A DNA stretch of 64,000 nucleotides from Rotaria sordida (lineage: Eukaryota > Rotifera > Eurotatoria > Philodinida > Philodinidae), in contig CAJNOL010000002.1 in the NCBI GenBank assembly GCA_905250125.1, positions 1 through 64,000 on the forward strand. Direction: 5' to 3'. The position numbers and the translations under genes are program-made. This document shows, one piece after another, positions 46,595 to 59,845 of this stretch (position 1 is the first letter of the stretch; every line of letters starts with the position of its first letter). The notes beneath the pieces are model-generated. The model saw nothing but the letters and a program-made list of their open reading frames with translations. It was not told the origin of the DNA and searched no databases.

Positions 46595-48708
46595 ACTAAT
46601 GTTGGACGAATTTTATTATCTATATCATTTGTTGAAGTTGTATTGCAAATTATAATTGGCTCATTCTTTTCTATTGTTGTTGAATTAATTGTTGTTGGTT
46701 CTTGCTTATACATAGATTTTTCTTGTACATGATGACTAGTTTTATTTTTTTTTAGATGTGTACCATTTATTGTATTTGTTTGATTGTTTAATGAAGATAA
46801 ATTATCGATAACATCTGCATTTGTATCATGTTTAAGTAAACCATCAGCGTATCGTTTTGATATTCGTTGTGGTTGTTCAACATGTTGATCAACTATTTAG
46901 AAAAAACAAAAAGAAAAAGATAAATAGTTTGGTTTTTTTTTTGTTTTTTGCACAGACCTTCTTGCTTTATAGAATCAGATAATGTTTGATCCAAAAACAG
47001 ATGTGTCGGAATGGTTATTGAAAGTGAAGGTCGTTTTAAATTAATTTTAGTATTTACAGATGATATAAATGATTTTAATAATGCTCGTTTGATAAGAAAT
47101 TTTTTACGTTTATTTTGATGTTCTTCAGAATTATGTACATGATTATTATTATCACGTTTTATTTCAGGTGATATACTACGTTTATTTATATTTGATAATG
47201 ATTTTGGTGAATGTTTTAATGAAGAATTAACAGGTTCAGAATGTATTATTTCCTTTCCACGTACAAAATCCATTAATGAAAATGTATGTGGATTCTAAAA
47301 TGAAAAAGAATGTTTAGTTTTTTTTTTTTGCTTTTTCTTATCATATAGATAAAAATTAAATATTCTAACAAACCGTTTCATTTGTTCCATCATCATTCTC
47401 GGCATCACTGTGGGCAGTCTCTTGATTATCACTGTCTTCAGCTTCACTGTCTCCATCTTCTTCTTGACACGGACTACTACTTATACCGGAATGTTGGGGT
47501 TCACTAAAATAAAAATAAAAAGAAAGTTAATTTTTGTTTTTTTGTTTTTTTTTTTTTCCTATTTACATTTGATTCTCATATGAATGAGGAAGATGATTAT
47601 CATTACTATTATTTTGATTTAAGTTGTTTTTATCTAATTTATTGTCAATTATTTCAGCCAATACTGTGTTTGTATGATTGATAGTATCATCATCGTCTTC
47701 TTCATTCTCATCATCACTGAGTTTAAGAACACTTTCTTGATGTAAAGCAAGAGTCATTTCACGACTAAATAGATAAGAAAAAAAAAAAGATTTATTTGTT
47801 AGTTGCTTTTATTTTTTCTTTATTGTTAATTTAATTACCTTTCCATAACATTTTTTATAGGTTCTAAAAATAAGAATGAGAAAATAGTTTTTATGAATTT
47901 GTTTTTTTTTCACACTTACTTGAATTTGATTGATGCCTAGATATTGTTTCAGGTAATTTCATAAATTTAGGTGTTGCGACTAGCTATTAAAAATAAAGAT
48001 ATTTTTTCTTAGTCATTAATTATTATGTGAGAAAGAAGAAAAAAAAAAAACTTTACTTGTAAAATAAGTGGAGCAAGACGTTCAACAGTTACCAAATTTT
48101 TATTCTTCTAAATAAATTAAATAAAATTTTATAAGAAAAATTTTTCGAAAAAACAAAAAAACTTACTCCAATCGAATTATCAGAATTAATTGTATTAGTC
48201 GATGGAGTAGATGTTGTTATCAATGAATTATGTACAGTAGTTGAAGAAGCCGTATTTGATATATTACTACGTGATGGTATATTCGATTTTGATTCACTAA
48301 AATACATTTCGTTTTTTTTTTTTTTTTTTGTTTTGAGAAAAACAAAATATTTACGTAATATTTAATCGAGGAGGATGTTGAATATGAAAATCTATACTTG
48401 ATTGTCTACGACAATCTAAAAAAGCAGTTGCATGTCCAAGAATTTGTTCAGCTTTTTTGCCGAGTTCATCAGACTAATGAAAATAAACAAACAAACAAAA
48501 GATAATAATAATAATAAATTCGAAATAAAAAAAAAAATCTTACCAAATATCGATGTCCATTCGTCATTGTTGCATTATTTGATACCGATGAAGATGTATT
48601 ATTTATCGTTGTTGAACTTCGTCTATGTGTTGACGATGATCGATGATGGCAATGATTAGTGGTGAAGACCTCAGTCAGCTGTTGCTGTTGAGCAATATCG
48701 ACCACCAT
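44993..48708 (-). CDS. AF4/FMR2 (AFF/lilliputian)-like nuclear protein
   Basis: Fifteen exons: 48544-48708, 48355-48473, 48167-48296, 48057-48107, 47920-47983, 47839-47863, 47567-47764, 47374-47503, 46958-47294, 46502-46892, 46056-46202, 45795-45998, 45636-45731, 45202-45578, 44993-45114. Frame holds through all joins: 851 residues. The N-terminal two thirds are disordered (Ser/Thr/Asn, acidic 'LKLSDDENEEDDDD', Lys/Arg clusters, Pro-Thr run). The C-terminal domain has 'LARKKKKQADHG', 'AMGLYLESVCYFIQCAN', 'NYKKMFCLSN', and a final helical part ending 'FILYIFDAIELLRLSVA'. This order matches the AFF C-terminal homology domain ('KKLKHKAD', 'YLEAVLSFIECG', then a region following a Ser-rich loop). 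AFF proteins scaffold the super elongation complex with P-TEFb. Sequence identity is low and the start may be further upstream, so the family call is tentative while the gene structure is solid. Confidence 0.65.
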
Positions 48709-51700
48709 GGCTAAAATAACAATAACATCATATAATGGTCATCATATTTTCAAGGTAGTCAAAAGAAGAAGAAAAAAAAAACGAAGAAGAAAAAGAAAAA
48801 AGACTATATATGATAGAATAAGAGAAAAATTGCATCGTCTCTTTACTCTCTTTTTTTCACCTAATCATACGGATAGGAGATGCAGTAGTGTTCGAAATAG
48901 AGAGAGAAGAGGGCAGTCAGCCGCCGTACGCGATGTGCGTCAGTTCTCATCGAGCATCACATATAGGGTAAAGAAAAAAAAAAAAAAAAAAAAAGAAAGA
49001 ACGAGAAAGACAGATTCTTTTTGCTTTTCTCTAACCATTTTGCTTTCCTCTACCTTCTTTTCTCTCGTAATATGTTAGGTGTTGCTGCTGCTGTTGTTCG
49101 TCGAAAGAATACAGACAACAATCAAACGCACGATTTATGTTGTTGCTGTTGTCGTTATTATATGTATATATGTATATACATTGTCAAGAAAAGAGAAAGA
49201 AGGAAAAGAAAAAAAAAAAAAAAACGAAGAAGAACAAGAACTATTGTCCATATTTTATCTACTTAATAAGAGAATTCTATTGAGAATATCGAAGAAATAA
49301 AATAAAATGTGTGTTACTTGATAAACCTTGAATAAAAGAAAATTACCTGAACATATGTTTTATTTTTGCTTCTAGATTTTTCATAACTAATTACAGAAAA
49401 AAAAAAACATTTTTAATGACATCGTATCTTATATGAAAAATCAGCTCAATCTAATAAATAACTATATGAAAACATTTGTAACCAATGAAATAGGAAAGCA
49501 AATCATTGAAATGAATAGACTATTTGTTAATGATTAATTACTAACTATAAATATGTTTGTTTTTTGTCATTTAAGTACAGTTGATATTATCAGTATTTTA
49601 TATATATATAGGGAGAATTTTATAGGAATGTTTCTAAAATTCATAAAATAATAGAAGTCAGTGGCAAGAAACGACAGCAAATTAAAAGAAAAATAAAACA
49701 TATTGCTACACATCTGTATAAGATAACAATAAAAATGATAAACAGAACAATATTGTTATTTCGTTCTCACCTCTTCTTCTTTTGCTTTCTTTTTCTAGTC
49801 GTTTTGCTAAGAACAGATAAAGTGACAAAAGGAAAAGAAAAAAAAAAAGTAGTTTGAGTCGACCATGCGACCCCACCCACTTCATTAAGTATCATGCAAG
49901 AATACGTATATGGTTATATGTACATACTATTTTCATATACAGGAATATACAATGACGCATCAATACAATACAAAAATAGGAAACAGATTAACGACTTTTT
50001 ATCCCCCACTCCAATATATTAATCATATTTAAAACAAAAAAGATTTCAAGGCTAATATTATTTTTTATTTTTTTTTTTTTGGATAAATTTTTCAATCAAA
50101 TTTGTTATTGTTGAAGTTACTTTTTACAAGAACACTTACATAAAATCTCGTTACCATTTAAATTTGATTTTGATTAATTCGATAAATGTCTAGAGTTTCT
50201 GAAAGAATGCGTAAATATATATATATATTTATCTATTTATTTAATATATATATATATATATATTCTGCTTATTCTTTTCCTTCAGCTCAGTTCTTTTTAT
50301 CGGCATGCAAATCGGTCCTGCACACTTTTACTATGTTTGTGATGTATGTTCTTCTTCTTCTTCTTCTCGTCATTGTCGCCAACTCGATTTTTTTTTTCAT
50401 TAGCTTGTAAACGTTTTCATACGAGAAAGAAAGAAAGAACATTATGTGCATGAAGTGCATGTACGTTGTATACCCTAATGTCAATATCATATTTATAGTC
50501 GTTCTGTCTAGAGTCTCAATATTATAATAAGAAAAAAAAGTTGGAAATCTTAACGAAAATACAAAAACATATTCTATATATATATATGGAAAACTTTATA
50601 TCTATATTTGAAGGTTATTTTTGTTTTTGTTTTTTTCTTTAATGAGATCATAAAAAAAAACATACCTTTTAAGAAAAAAAAGATTTATATAATTGATAAT
50701 AATTCATATATGAATATTTTATATGAAGAAATTTAAAAAATTAAGCCAAAGATTTCCCAAAAAAGCAAAAATCAAAAAGAGCAATATAACAAAAGTAACA
50801 CACACCGTTGATTTGAATAGATTAGATGATATGTGGTGTGAGAGTGTGTGTGTGTGTGTGTGTGCGAATGATCTACAAGAGAACGAAAAGAATAAACGTA
50901 ATCATGCAATGAGATGATACTGTTCTTTCGCAAGTAAAAAAAAACATGACGCAAATATAACGAAAATGCTTGAAATTTTCATATGTTGCATGGGAAAAAA
51001 CCTATTTTTACGCAATTTAAGCATATATATGCAGGTTTTTTCTTTTGGTTCCAATGACAAAAAAAAAAAGTAATCCAACCTTAAAAGCTATATGTACGTG
51101 GTGTATTCTCTATTTATTAGTAAGACGATATACTATCTGTTTTTTTTTTGAGGAGAAGGAGGAATCCTATCTGTCTTATAATTATAGTAGAAGTATTGGT
51201 TAGTGGTAGAGAAAGGGTTAGAAATGTGCACATCATCTGGCGAAGATCAATCGAGAAACAACGAAAGAAAGAGAAAGAAAAAAAAAAAAGAAGAATCCAG
51301 CTTGTTCGATTACGCGAACGTCCTTATCATAAAATGTCTTTTTATTAGAACGAGACGGGTCATCCTATTCATCCGTAAATGAGATACGCCTCCAAAAAAG
51401 GATCATATAAGAATAAGAAATATAATATTTATTCACATATATCAATGAAAGACATTGATTTTTCAACTGAATCGTTTTTTCTTTTCTTTTGTTTTTTTTC
51501 TATTGTTTTTAGTTGATAATCCGCTCTATAAATTTTGATCAAAGTAATGTCGAATAAAAATAGACATAAAAAGCAAAACATTCTCAAGGTTTTTCATTTG
51601 CACAGTCGCCATCAACTCATTTTTGATAGTGATCGAATGGTATAGGCGCGCGCGCGTGTGTACGTGCCCTTCAGTTGATGGTTCACGCATCTTCTTCTAT

Positions 51701-52592
51701 CGTTTTCTTTTTTTTTGTGTCGTTGTCGTTGACGAAAAAAAAAAGTTACGACAACGAATTGTGTCAATGATCGAGCAAGGACGTCATTATAAAGATACGT
51801 CGTCGAAATATCATCCTCAAATACATACACAAAATAATAAGAGACATACAGATAGTTAAAAATGATCACATTTACGTGCTTTATATCAAATATATATTTA
51901 TATATATAGGAATAGAAAAAGAAAAAGGTAATTGTGATAACAGATAATTATTGCGGTAGCAAAAAAACCACATTGTTCAGGATGAATACCCTTAACACTA
52001 ATAAATACATTTATTTGGTACTTCTTTATTAAATAATTCTTTGTCAAGAAGACCTTACTCAAAAAGTAACTACGTATATATTACAGGAAATATCTTGATA
52101 AAATACGATATACGTCGTTATAAACTAGATAAATCTAAAATAAAAGATAAAAAACAAGAAAAAACAAAACATCAAAACAAGGTGGGAAACTAATCACATC
52201 ATTCGACCAGCTGTGTCTATAGATTTTTTTTTTCTTCTTTACTATCGTCATACGTAAATTTACAAAAGAAAAAATTCTTTTAGTCAAATATCTTATACAA
52301 TCTTTCAATAAAGTTATTTGATTTATTCTAAACAAATAAAGACTTTCATGCAACAAATAGTCAATATGAAAGAGAAGAAGAGAGAGACAGCTGATTTTCA
52401 TGTTTAATATCCAATCAATATTTTCTTATGTATATTCAAATAACAAATTTTTTATTGGTGAAAATTTTAATCCAATAAAAACAATTGAAATATGAAAAGG
52501 GATGATTCATTCATAGATTTCGGATTACAAAATAATTTTTTTTGATATTTTATTTAAATTTTTATGTTTTTTTTGTCTTGTCTTTTCGATCA
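48709..52592. other. Intergenic, divergent promoters of AF4/FMR2-like gene and XPO5
   Basis: 3.9 kb with no gene recognised. Purine-rich tracts (48760-48800, 48968-49010, 49195-49230), TA runs (50216-50262) and a (GT)n microsatellite (about 50838-50862). A GC repeat, GCGCGCGCGTGTG, lies near 51647. Open frames here come from low-complexity DNA. Confidence 0.45.
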
Positions 52593-55500
52593 ATGACAAA
52601 TATCGATTATTTACGTCAAATTGAAACAGCTGTTCTATCATGTGTATCATCAGATCCAATACGTCGTCAACAAGCATATACATTTGTTGAAGAAATTAAA
52701 TCAAATCCAACACAATCCATTTCAATTGGTTTTGATTTTTTTAATAAAAATCAACAATTTAATCCATTAGTTAAACATTTTGGTTTACAATGTATTGAAG
52801 AAACAATAAAATATAAATGGACATCACTTGATTCACAATTAAAATTATCAATTAAAGAACGTTTGTGGTTATTAATGACTGAACATGATCAATTACCTGT
52901 TCATCTTAAAACGTAGGTATTCGTTTAGTAAATGCTTCACAATAAATATGTGATAATAATTAAAGGTGGTGTTTCTCGCTATCAAAAAAGTGTTCCATCT
53001 TATGATATTATATCATATGAGAAGATGGAACATTATTTTGTGATGCGAAACACCTGCCAAATGAATACTAAAACAAAAGAAAATTTAATTCGAAAGAAAA
53101 AAAAAAATTTTTTTTTTACCTTGTATTTAGAATTTTAGTTCGTTGTGTTTGTGAAATAGCTAAACGTGAATGGCCTCAACAATGGCCATTATTTCTTGAT
53201 GAACTTGTTACATTATCAAAATTAAATTCAACAAATGATTATTCATTATTAATATTAGCTTATCTTATTGAAGATGTTATTGTTCTTCAAACATTAAATT
53301 CCATACGTAAACGAGATATTCAAACAACATTATTACAACATGGTACTAAACTTCTTGAATTTATTGAATATTTTCTTGATTTATCAAATACAATATCAAG
53401 TGCATTATATGCATTAACAATGTTTGCAACATTTCTTCCAATTGAAATTTTTTTTTCAACAAAAATTATTGATAAAATTGTTTATTTACTTAATTCATCA
53501 ATACATCGTATGAAAGCAGCTGAATTTTTAAGTGTTATTTCAGATCGTCGAGGTAAATATGAAGAACGTTTACCATTATTACAACTTTTTTCATATTTAT
53601 TTCAAAATGGTTCACATTATAATGATTTATATTCAATAATAAATATTCAACAATCAAATGATACATATGATTTTATGAAACAATATGCTATGGTTATAAC
53701 AGCATTATGTGAACAATTATGTTATTTATGTGGTAGTGATGATTTAAATAAAAAAGCTCCATTACCAGAACAATTTTCAAATGGTAAATTTTTACAAGTA
53801 TTATTAACATTAATACAACATCCAAGTATTTATATATCATTATATGGTTATCAAATGTGGTTACAATTAATTAGAGCAAATATATTTCAAGAAAATGATT
53901 ATCAAAATATTTTACCTATTGTTCTTCGATCTTTATGTCATTCATTAGTTAAACAACTATATAAGAAAAATGTCGATAGTGAACAAGGTAAATAAAAAAT
54001 GTCATATAAAAATATTTGAAAAAGAAATATTAATATACAAAAGTATTATGGGTTAAGGCTTATATGATATAAATGTACATTTTGACTTCTGTTTACTTGA
54101 CCTTGAATCATGTCAATGACGTTGATTATTTAGTTTTTCTTTTTTTGTGTTTTTTTTTTTTTGAAAGGAAAAAAATAACCTTACTAATATATTTTATATT
54201 TATCATCTGTATAACTAAGATCTGGATTATTTGACATATATTTGTCATATTTAATCAAAGAAAAATTAAATCTTTTCAGATATATCTAATAACTGGATTT
54301 TAACCCATTTTTGTTTTTGAATTTAAAGCAATATACTTAATATATATTAGAAATTGACAGTGTATAACTCAGATCACTTTTTGATAGCCTGGCATGTTTA
54401 ACCTAGGCTCACATCTACACCCATCTTGAAGACATTACTTTTTCGATATTTTCTCTTTGGGTATATTGTTTTTGTGCTTTTTGTCTTTTCGATATTTTCT
54501 CTTTCGTCCTTTCTACGATCAACCGATGGCCTCAATTCGACCCATAGCAAGCCAAGAACGGCCTATGTCTCACCGACTCGACTTCTATTCTATTAAAGTC
54601 CGCCTCGACATAACTTAGAATGACACTATTAAAAGTATATTTCTTCTACCGAAAAGATGTCTACACGATGAAACTTCACAATTACTGTAGTCATCAACTA
54701 GACTATTGTATAAAGTTTATTATCATAGTGATCATAAGTTGAATAAGGTCAGACAAAAAAAAAATAGCATATGAGTTAAGTCGAATTACTCATTGGATCG
54801 AAAGAGTAAGACGTATTTACGGATAGTTCAACTTCTTGAAGACTCTCATTTATTAACATAAGCTTTAACGAGTAAAATACTCTCTGATCAATTTCAAATA
54901 ATACTATTTTTAGTTATTACATAGTTTCACAATAGTAACACTCGTACCACTTAATACCATTGATAACGCACTTAGTCGTGTGTGTGTAGATAAGGAATGT
55001 CATTGAACCGAATAAATGCTCTGCTTTTATTTTATTGACTAAATGAAATTTCCAAAATATTCGTATAAAGATTCCTGATTGTTACCTATTGCGACGTGTG
55101 AAAAACTCTGTAGAACTATCTGCACAGATCATATCAGTAAAAAAAAATCGAAATTCGATAATAAATGACGACACTAGGTTCAACCTACAGATTTCATTTA
55201 TTTGTCAAATTTAAAATCATGATTCTTGAGTACATTGTTATAGTATAATTATTTTTTCTTCCTGTTTGAGCTGTACTTTCTGCAAAAACATTGTCAGAAA
55301 TCCTCTAGAATCAAATCACATTCACTATATTAATATTTATTCTGTAAATCTCAATTAAGTCATACATGTTTTATCTATGATATTTTTCTTTCTTGTTTTT
55401 TACTTAATTATTGCAAAAATATGACTCATTTCTGGTTCATTAAAATACACTCTTGAATAAAAGTAGGCGTTTGCGCATGACATGCTACTATTCTTTATGA

Positions 55501-58500
55501 TATTGAACTGATATTTTAAGTGCATGCATGCATGCAACAGTAAATCTTGATCATAGATACAACATAACCTCCATCGGTTCACATGTACTGGAGTTATGGT
55601 TGACATATGTCACTTCCTCTGTGAAAAAAATATCTGCCGAAAATGTGCACTCAAAAAATTATTGTTTGCCATTCCACAAGCTAATATTGTTTTGTTCTAG
55701 CAATAGAGACAATTTCATATGTCTGCTTTATTATCACCAAAGCCGGTGATACATAGACAAGAATTTGATAATTATCACGCCCTCAGATAGTGAAGCCATG
55801 TCGTAGTTTTAACTCAACTTCATTCAGTTCTGCGGGCTCTAAAAATTTCAGAACAGGCTTGTCGTTGCATGAGAACTTTCTACTAGAATTTTCAAAAGAA
55901 TTGATTAAACTCTATCATGGAGAAGATTCGTCTTACTAAAACCCAGCGTTCGTTGTTAATGAAAAGACAATATTTCACGATGGATCATCTGCAAGTGTCA
56001 AATCATTTTTCGACAGAGATGACGTTTATTCGTCACGTGAAAAATCGACTTTGCATGAACAAAGTTCTTAATGAGATTAATTCATTGAGCAGGTTTTAGC
56101 TTTTCTAATATCTCCTATCCTGAGATATTCAATATTCGAAATTTTCTCATATGTAAAAGCAAATTTTGTTCACATATTTACATCTTCAGAAAGGAAATAA
56201 CAGAAAAGCTAAAACTTACCCAATGAGCTAATCTCATTAAAAACTTTGTTCATGCAAAATTTGAAGTTGAACGTCAATTTTTCACGTGACGAATAAATGT
56301 TATCTCCATCGAAAAGCGATTTGACATCTGCAGAAGTTTCTTCATCAATTATTTTACAATGGTTTCTAAAGATACTCGGACTACACATAGCTAGGACAGT
56401 TATCTTTCGAATGAGGAGTTAGATGCAAATATTTGTATCAACACACTTTTAGATAAAATGATCATAAGAAAACGATGATGTCTGACTCATAACTCCAATA
56501 GAGACAAGTTGATACTCGTAATCAGAATTTATTGTCAATTGTATATATCTAAAATATTAACTCAATATCATAAAGAATAGTAACATTTCATGAGGAATGA
56601 CTACTTTTGTTCAAAACTGTAGATACATTTAGTTTTTTTTTTTATTTTTTTGTATAAAAATTAATTATTTAATATTTTAATAGATGTCGCATCATATTAT
56701 ATTCATTATGATTTTGAAGATGAATCTGATTATCAGAAATTTGTCGGTAAAAATCGTGCTATTCTAATTCGATCAATTAATAATATATGTAAAACAAGTA
56801 AAAATTTATCAATAGCAATACGTATTGGTTTTGATTATGCTGATTATTGTTTTCAATCAATAAATATTAATAATCTTCTTCTTTTTGAATCACTTGTTTC
56901 TTATTGGCAAATAATTGAAAAACATTTACGATCATTATTAAAACCATTTGAATCATTTAATAATTTAAAATTACTTTCAAATATAGATGAAATATCATTT
57001 TGTCAACATGGTCAAAAATTAATTGAAAAATTATTATTAATAAATAATAATAATAATCTTGAATTTCTTGCTTATTCATTACGTTTATTAACAAATTTAT
57101 ATGTATTTACACGTGGTGAAAATACATGGACACAACGTATACTTGAACATTTATTTCGTACAATAACAACTGAACGACAAATAATATCAAAATTAAATCC
57201 ATTACAAAAACAAGCAAGTTGTTTAATTGATCTTTGTTTAAATTATGGTCATTCAATATTTATTTATTTTAATGATTTATTTAAAGTAACACAAGATTTA
57301 GTTCGACAACAAACATCATTTGAACAACAAACTAAACTTGCTGGTTGGCAATGGAGTATATTAGTTGAATGTTTAGCTATATTATTAAATTATTTTGAAT
57401 CATTTCAACAACAAGCTATTTTAATTAATGAACTTATTCAACCATTTGCAGAAATATTAAATAAATTTAATTCAAATGTTAATGATTTACAAAGTTTTAT
57501 TGATTATATTGGATTAAAAACAACACCTGATGGTAAGCAAAAAAAAAAATTTCTTTGAATTGTTGTTTCATATGAGTATTTGTAAAATAGTTGATTATAT
57601 ATATACAAACTAATTCGTGATCTATGAATAGTCCGAGAAGAGTGAATTATATTTTAAACTATTTCCTAAAGCGAATAGTTTCTCTATAATAAATTATCTT
57701 TTTATTTTAATTATTTATAGCAACATCAACAAGTAATCAACGTTTAATTTTTCTCAGTGTTCATATACTTTGTGGTCTTTTACGTCGTATAACTCTTCCC
57801 AATGATTCTTCAATATGTTCTACTGGAGGTTATCAAGAAACTTTCGATGGTATTATATTTATTCGTAATCCAGCATCACCTGCTTTTATACAATTAACTC
57901 ATTGTTTATTTAAATTATTAAATTATTGTCATGCTCTACATTCTCCAAATTCTCCATTATCAAAATCATCATTTTCATTTCTATCAACAATGACTGATGC
58001 AGAAAAAGCTGTTTATCTTCAACAACAAGATAATAATGATGATATTAATATATTATCATCAATTCAAACAAATTCATTAATTTTATCAGCTAATGATCGT
58101 CGTTTACATAATCGTTTTTCATCATTTCTTGATCGTTTAGAAATTTTAATTGGAATTTATTTAACATTAAAACCTGATTTATATAAATTAGATGATTCAT
58201 TAAATATAATTGGTACAACATTATTTTCATCACTTGATAATTTACCAGATTTTCGTTTACGAAATATAATACGTTATTGTTTTTTACCATTTATTCGACA
58301 TTGTCCTATGAATACAATGATTATTGCTATATTTGAATCTTTACTTCCATTTATGTATACAAAATTAAAAGATAAATGGAAAATAATTACTGAAAGACAA
58401 AGTATTAAATTAACAAATGGAAATATTCATGAAAATAATGATGATAATTATCAAACACAAGATCGATGTGAAGAAGAAGTTATTGAAGAACAAGTAAGAA

Positions 58501-59542
58501 AATTTTATTTTTAGAATTTATCAAAAAAAAAAAAAAACAAAAATTTGTACATTAGTTAAATCTTCATAGTTGAAATTTGTCTTAAGATTTCATGAGTATA
58601 GAATTCAATATTTTTTTTTTTTATCAAAAACAAAAATACATCTCCTAATTGATATTTTCATGCAACATAAATTTACTAATATTGTTTTTTTTTCGTGTCC
58701 GATAGGTAACATGTTATTTAACTCGTGATTTTATTGATGTAATAAAAAATCTATTAATACATCAAAATAATACTAATGACAATACAAACCAATTAATTAA
58801 TAGTAATGATATCGATGAAACAAGTATGGATGAAATGATGACTACAGATGAACAAAATATTGGTGATATACATTCACGTAAATTAACAATCCAATCTCGT
58901 TATCAACAAATACCAAGTGAATTTGCTTTAAAAATTTTACAAGATTCATCAATAATTTGTCAATATTGTTTATTAATTTTATTCGATGGACTTTCATGGC
59001 CAGATACATCATCAATAACAAAAATGTCACATATATGTCAATCATTAATTAAATATCTTTCAATATTAATAAATGGTAATAATAATTTTTTAAGACAACT
59101 TTATATATATATATTATGTGCACTTAAAATTCATGGTGATAATGAACCAATTGTTTGTATGTTACTTTCATTATCTATATTAATGTATGATACATTTCAA
59201 CAAACATCATCAAATCTATTTGATAATGTTCTTATGGAAATACCTGATGTTACAAATGAACAAGTAAATAACTATCGTGATAAAATGCAACGACAAATCA
59301 ATGGTAAACCATTAAGTGATAAACAAAAACGAGATATTTTAAAACAATTAGTACAACCATTAATGGGACAAAATGTTGCACAAATGTTTAAACGTGAACC
59401 ATTAGCACTGAATAATTTACCACCATTAATACGTTTTTCAAAACGTTCATTACATCCTGTTTTACAACATCAACAACAACAAAATACAGATAATGATGAT
59501 GATCATGGTTTAGTTAATTTATTTCAACATACTGATGGCTAG
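52593..59542 (+). CDS. XPO5: Exportin-5
   Basis: Five exons: 52593-52912, 53131-53987, 56684-57532, 57721-58493, 58706-59542; 3636 nt, 1211 residues, against 1204 in human. N-terminal importin-beta-like region ('FGLQCIEETIKYKWTSL'), then 'CEIAKREWPQQWPLFLDELVTLSK', 'IEDVIVLQTL', 'RKRDIQTTLLQ' and 'AAEFLSVISDRRGKYEERLPLL', all collinear with exportin-5. HEAT-like helices continue to an acidic, Gln-rich C-terminus. Exportin-5 with RanGTP carries pre-miRNA hairpins and other double-stranded RNA from nucleus to cytoplasm. The third exon has a long open frame but no early Met, so Met-based ORF calling misses it. Intron 1 (218 nt) holds a pre-miRNA-like hairpin; intron 2 (2696 nt) holds a transposon. 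AATAAA lies at 59703-59708. Confidence 0.95.
52965..53058 (+). ncRNA. Pre-miRNA-like hairpin in XPO5 intron 1
   Basis: A 94-nt imperfect hairpin on the transcribed strand. The 5' arm GGTGGTGTTTC pairs with GAAACACCTGCC at the base; the central GTGTTCCATCTT pairs with AAGATGGAACAT; the tip ATGATA pairs with TATCAT around a three-base loop, with a small bulge. Length, arm size of about 40 nt and scattered mismatches fit an animal miRNA precursor. A tiny MITE is the main alternative. No expression evidence is available. Confidence 0.4.
55449..56617. mobile_element. Non-autonomous fold-back transposon in XPO5 intron 2
   Basis: About 1.17 kb. Outer ends pair: left ACTCTTGAATAAAAGTAG and CTACTATTCTTTATGATATTG (55449-55510) against right CAATATCATAAAGAATAGTA and CTACTTTTGTTCAAAA (56562-56617). 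Inner arms also pair strongly: 55975-56105 (ATTCGTCACGTGAAAAATCG) with 56205-56345 (complement). No transposase frame. It explains nearly half of the 2.7-kb intron; 54380-54620 upstream holds a further unidentified, less AT-rich stretch. Confidence 0.75.
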
Positions 59543-59845
59543 TCAGATCCGATGTTTCATTCGGTGTTTTTTTTTTTTTTTGTTCTTCTCTTTTTGTATA
59601 AGTGCATTGAGAATAGTACGAATGGTTATGTGCTACATCTTTTTTTTTTGTTTTTTTTTTTTATTCACTGTAGTATACTTTATTGCTCATTCTGGATCGA
59701 AGAATAAAACATTCCTAATCAAGATCAATTGGATTTCGATTATTTTAAATTATTTCATGAACGAAAATAAGTTCATTCAAAACTAGATTAAGCTAAATAT
59801 TTTTTAAAATGATGATTATAGATTTTTTTTTTTTTTAATTTATAG
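59543..59845. other. XPO5-SCAPER spacer with poly(A) signal and splice acceptor
   Basis: 303 nt. AATAAA at 59703-59708 should end the XPO5 transcript. A T-rich stretch leads to TTTATAG at 59839-59845, directly abutting the SCAPER ATG. This fits either a SCAPER 5'-UTR intron or a spliced-leader trans-splice acceptor in an operon-like pair. Confidence 0.55.
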
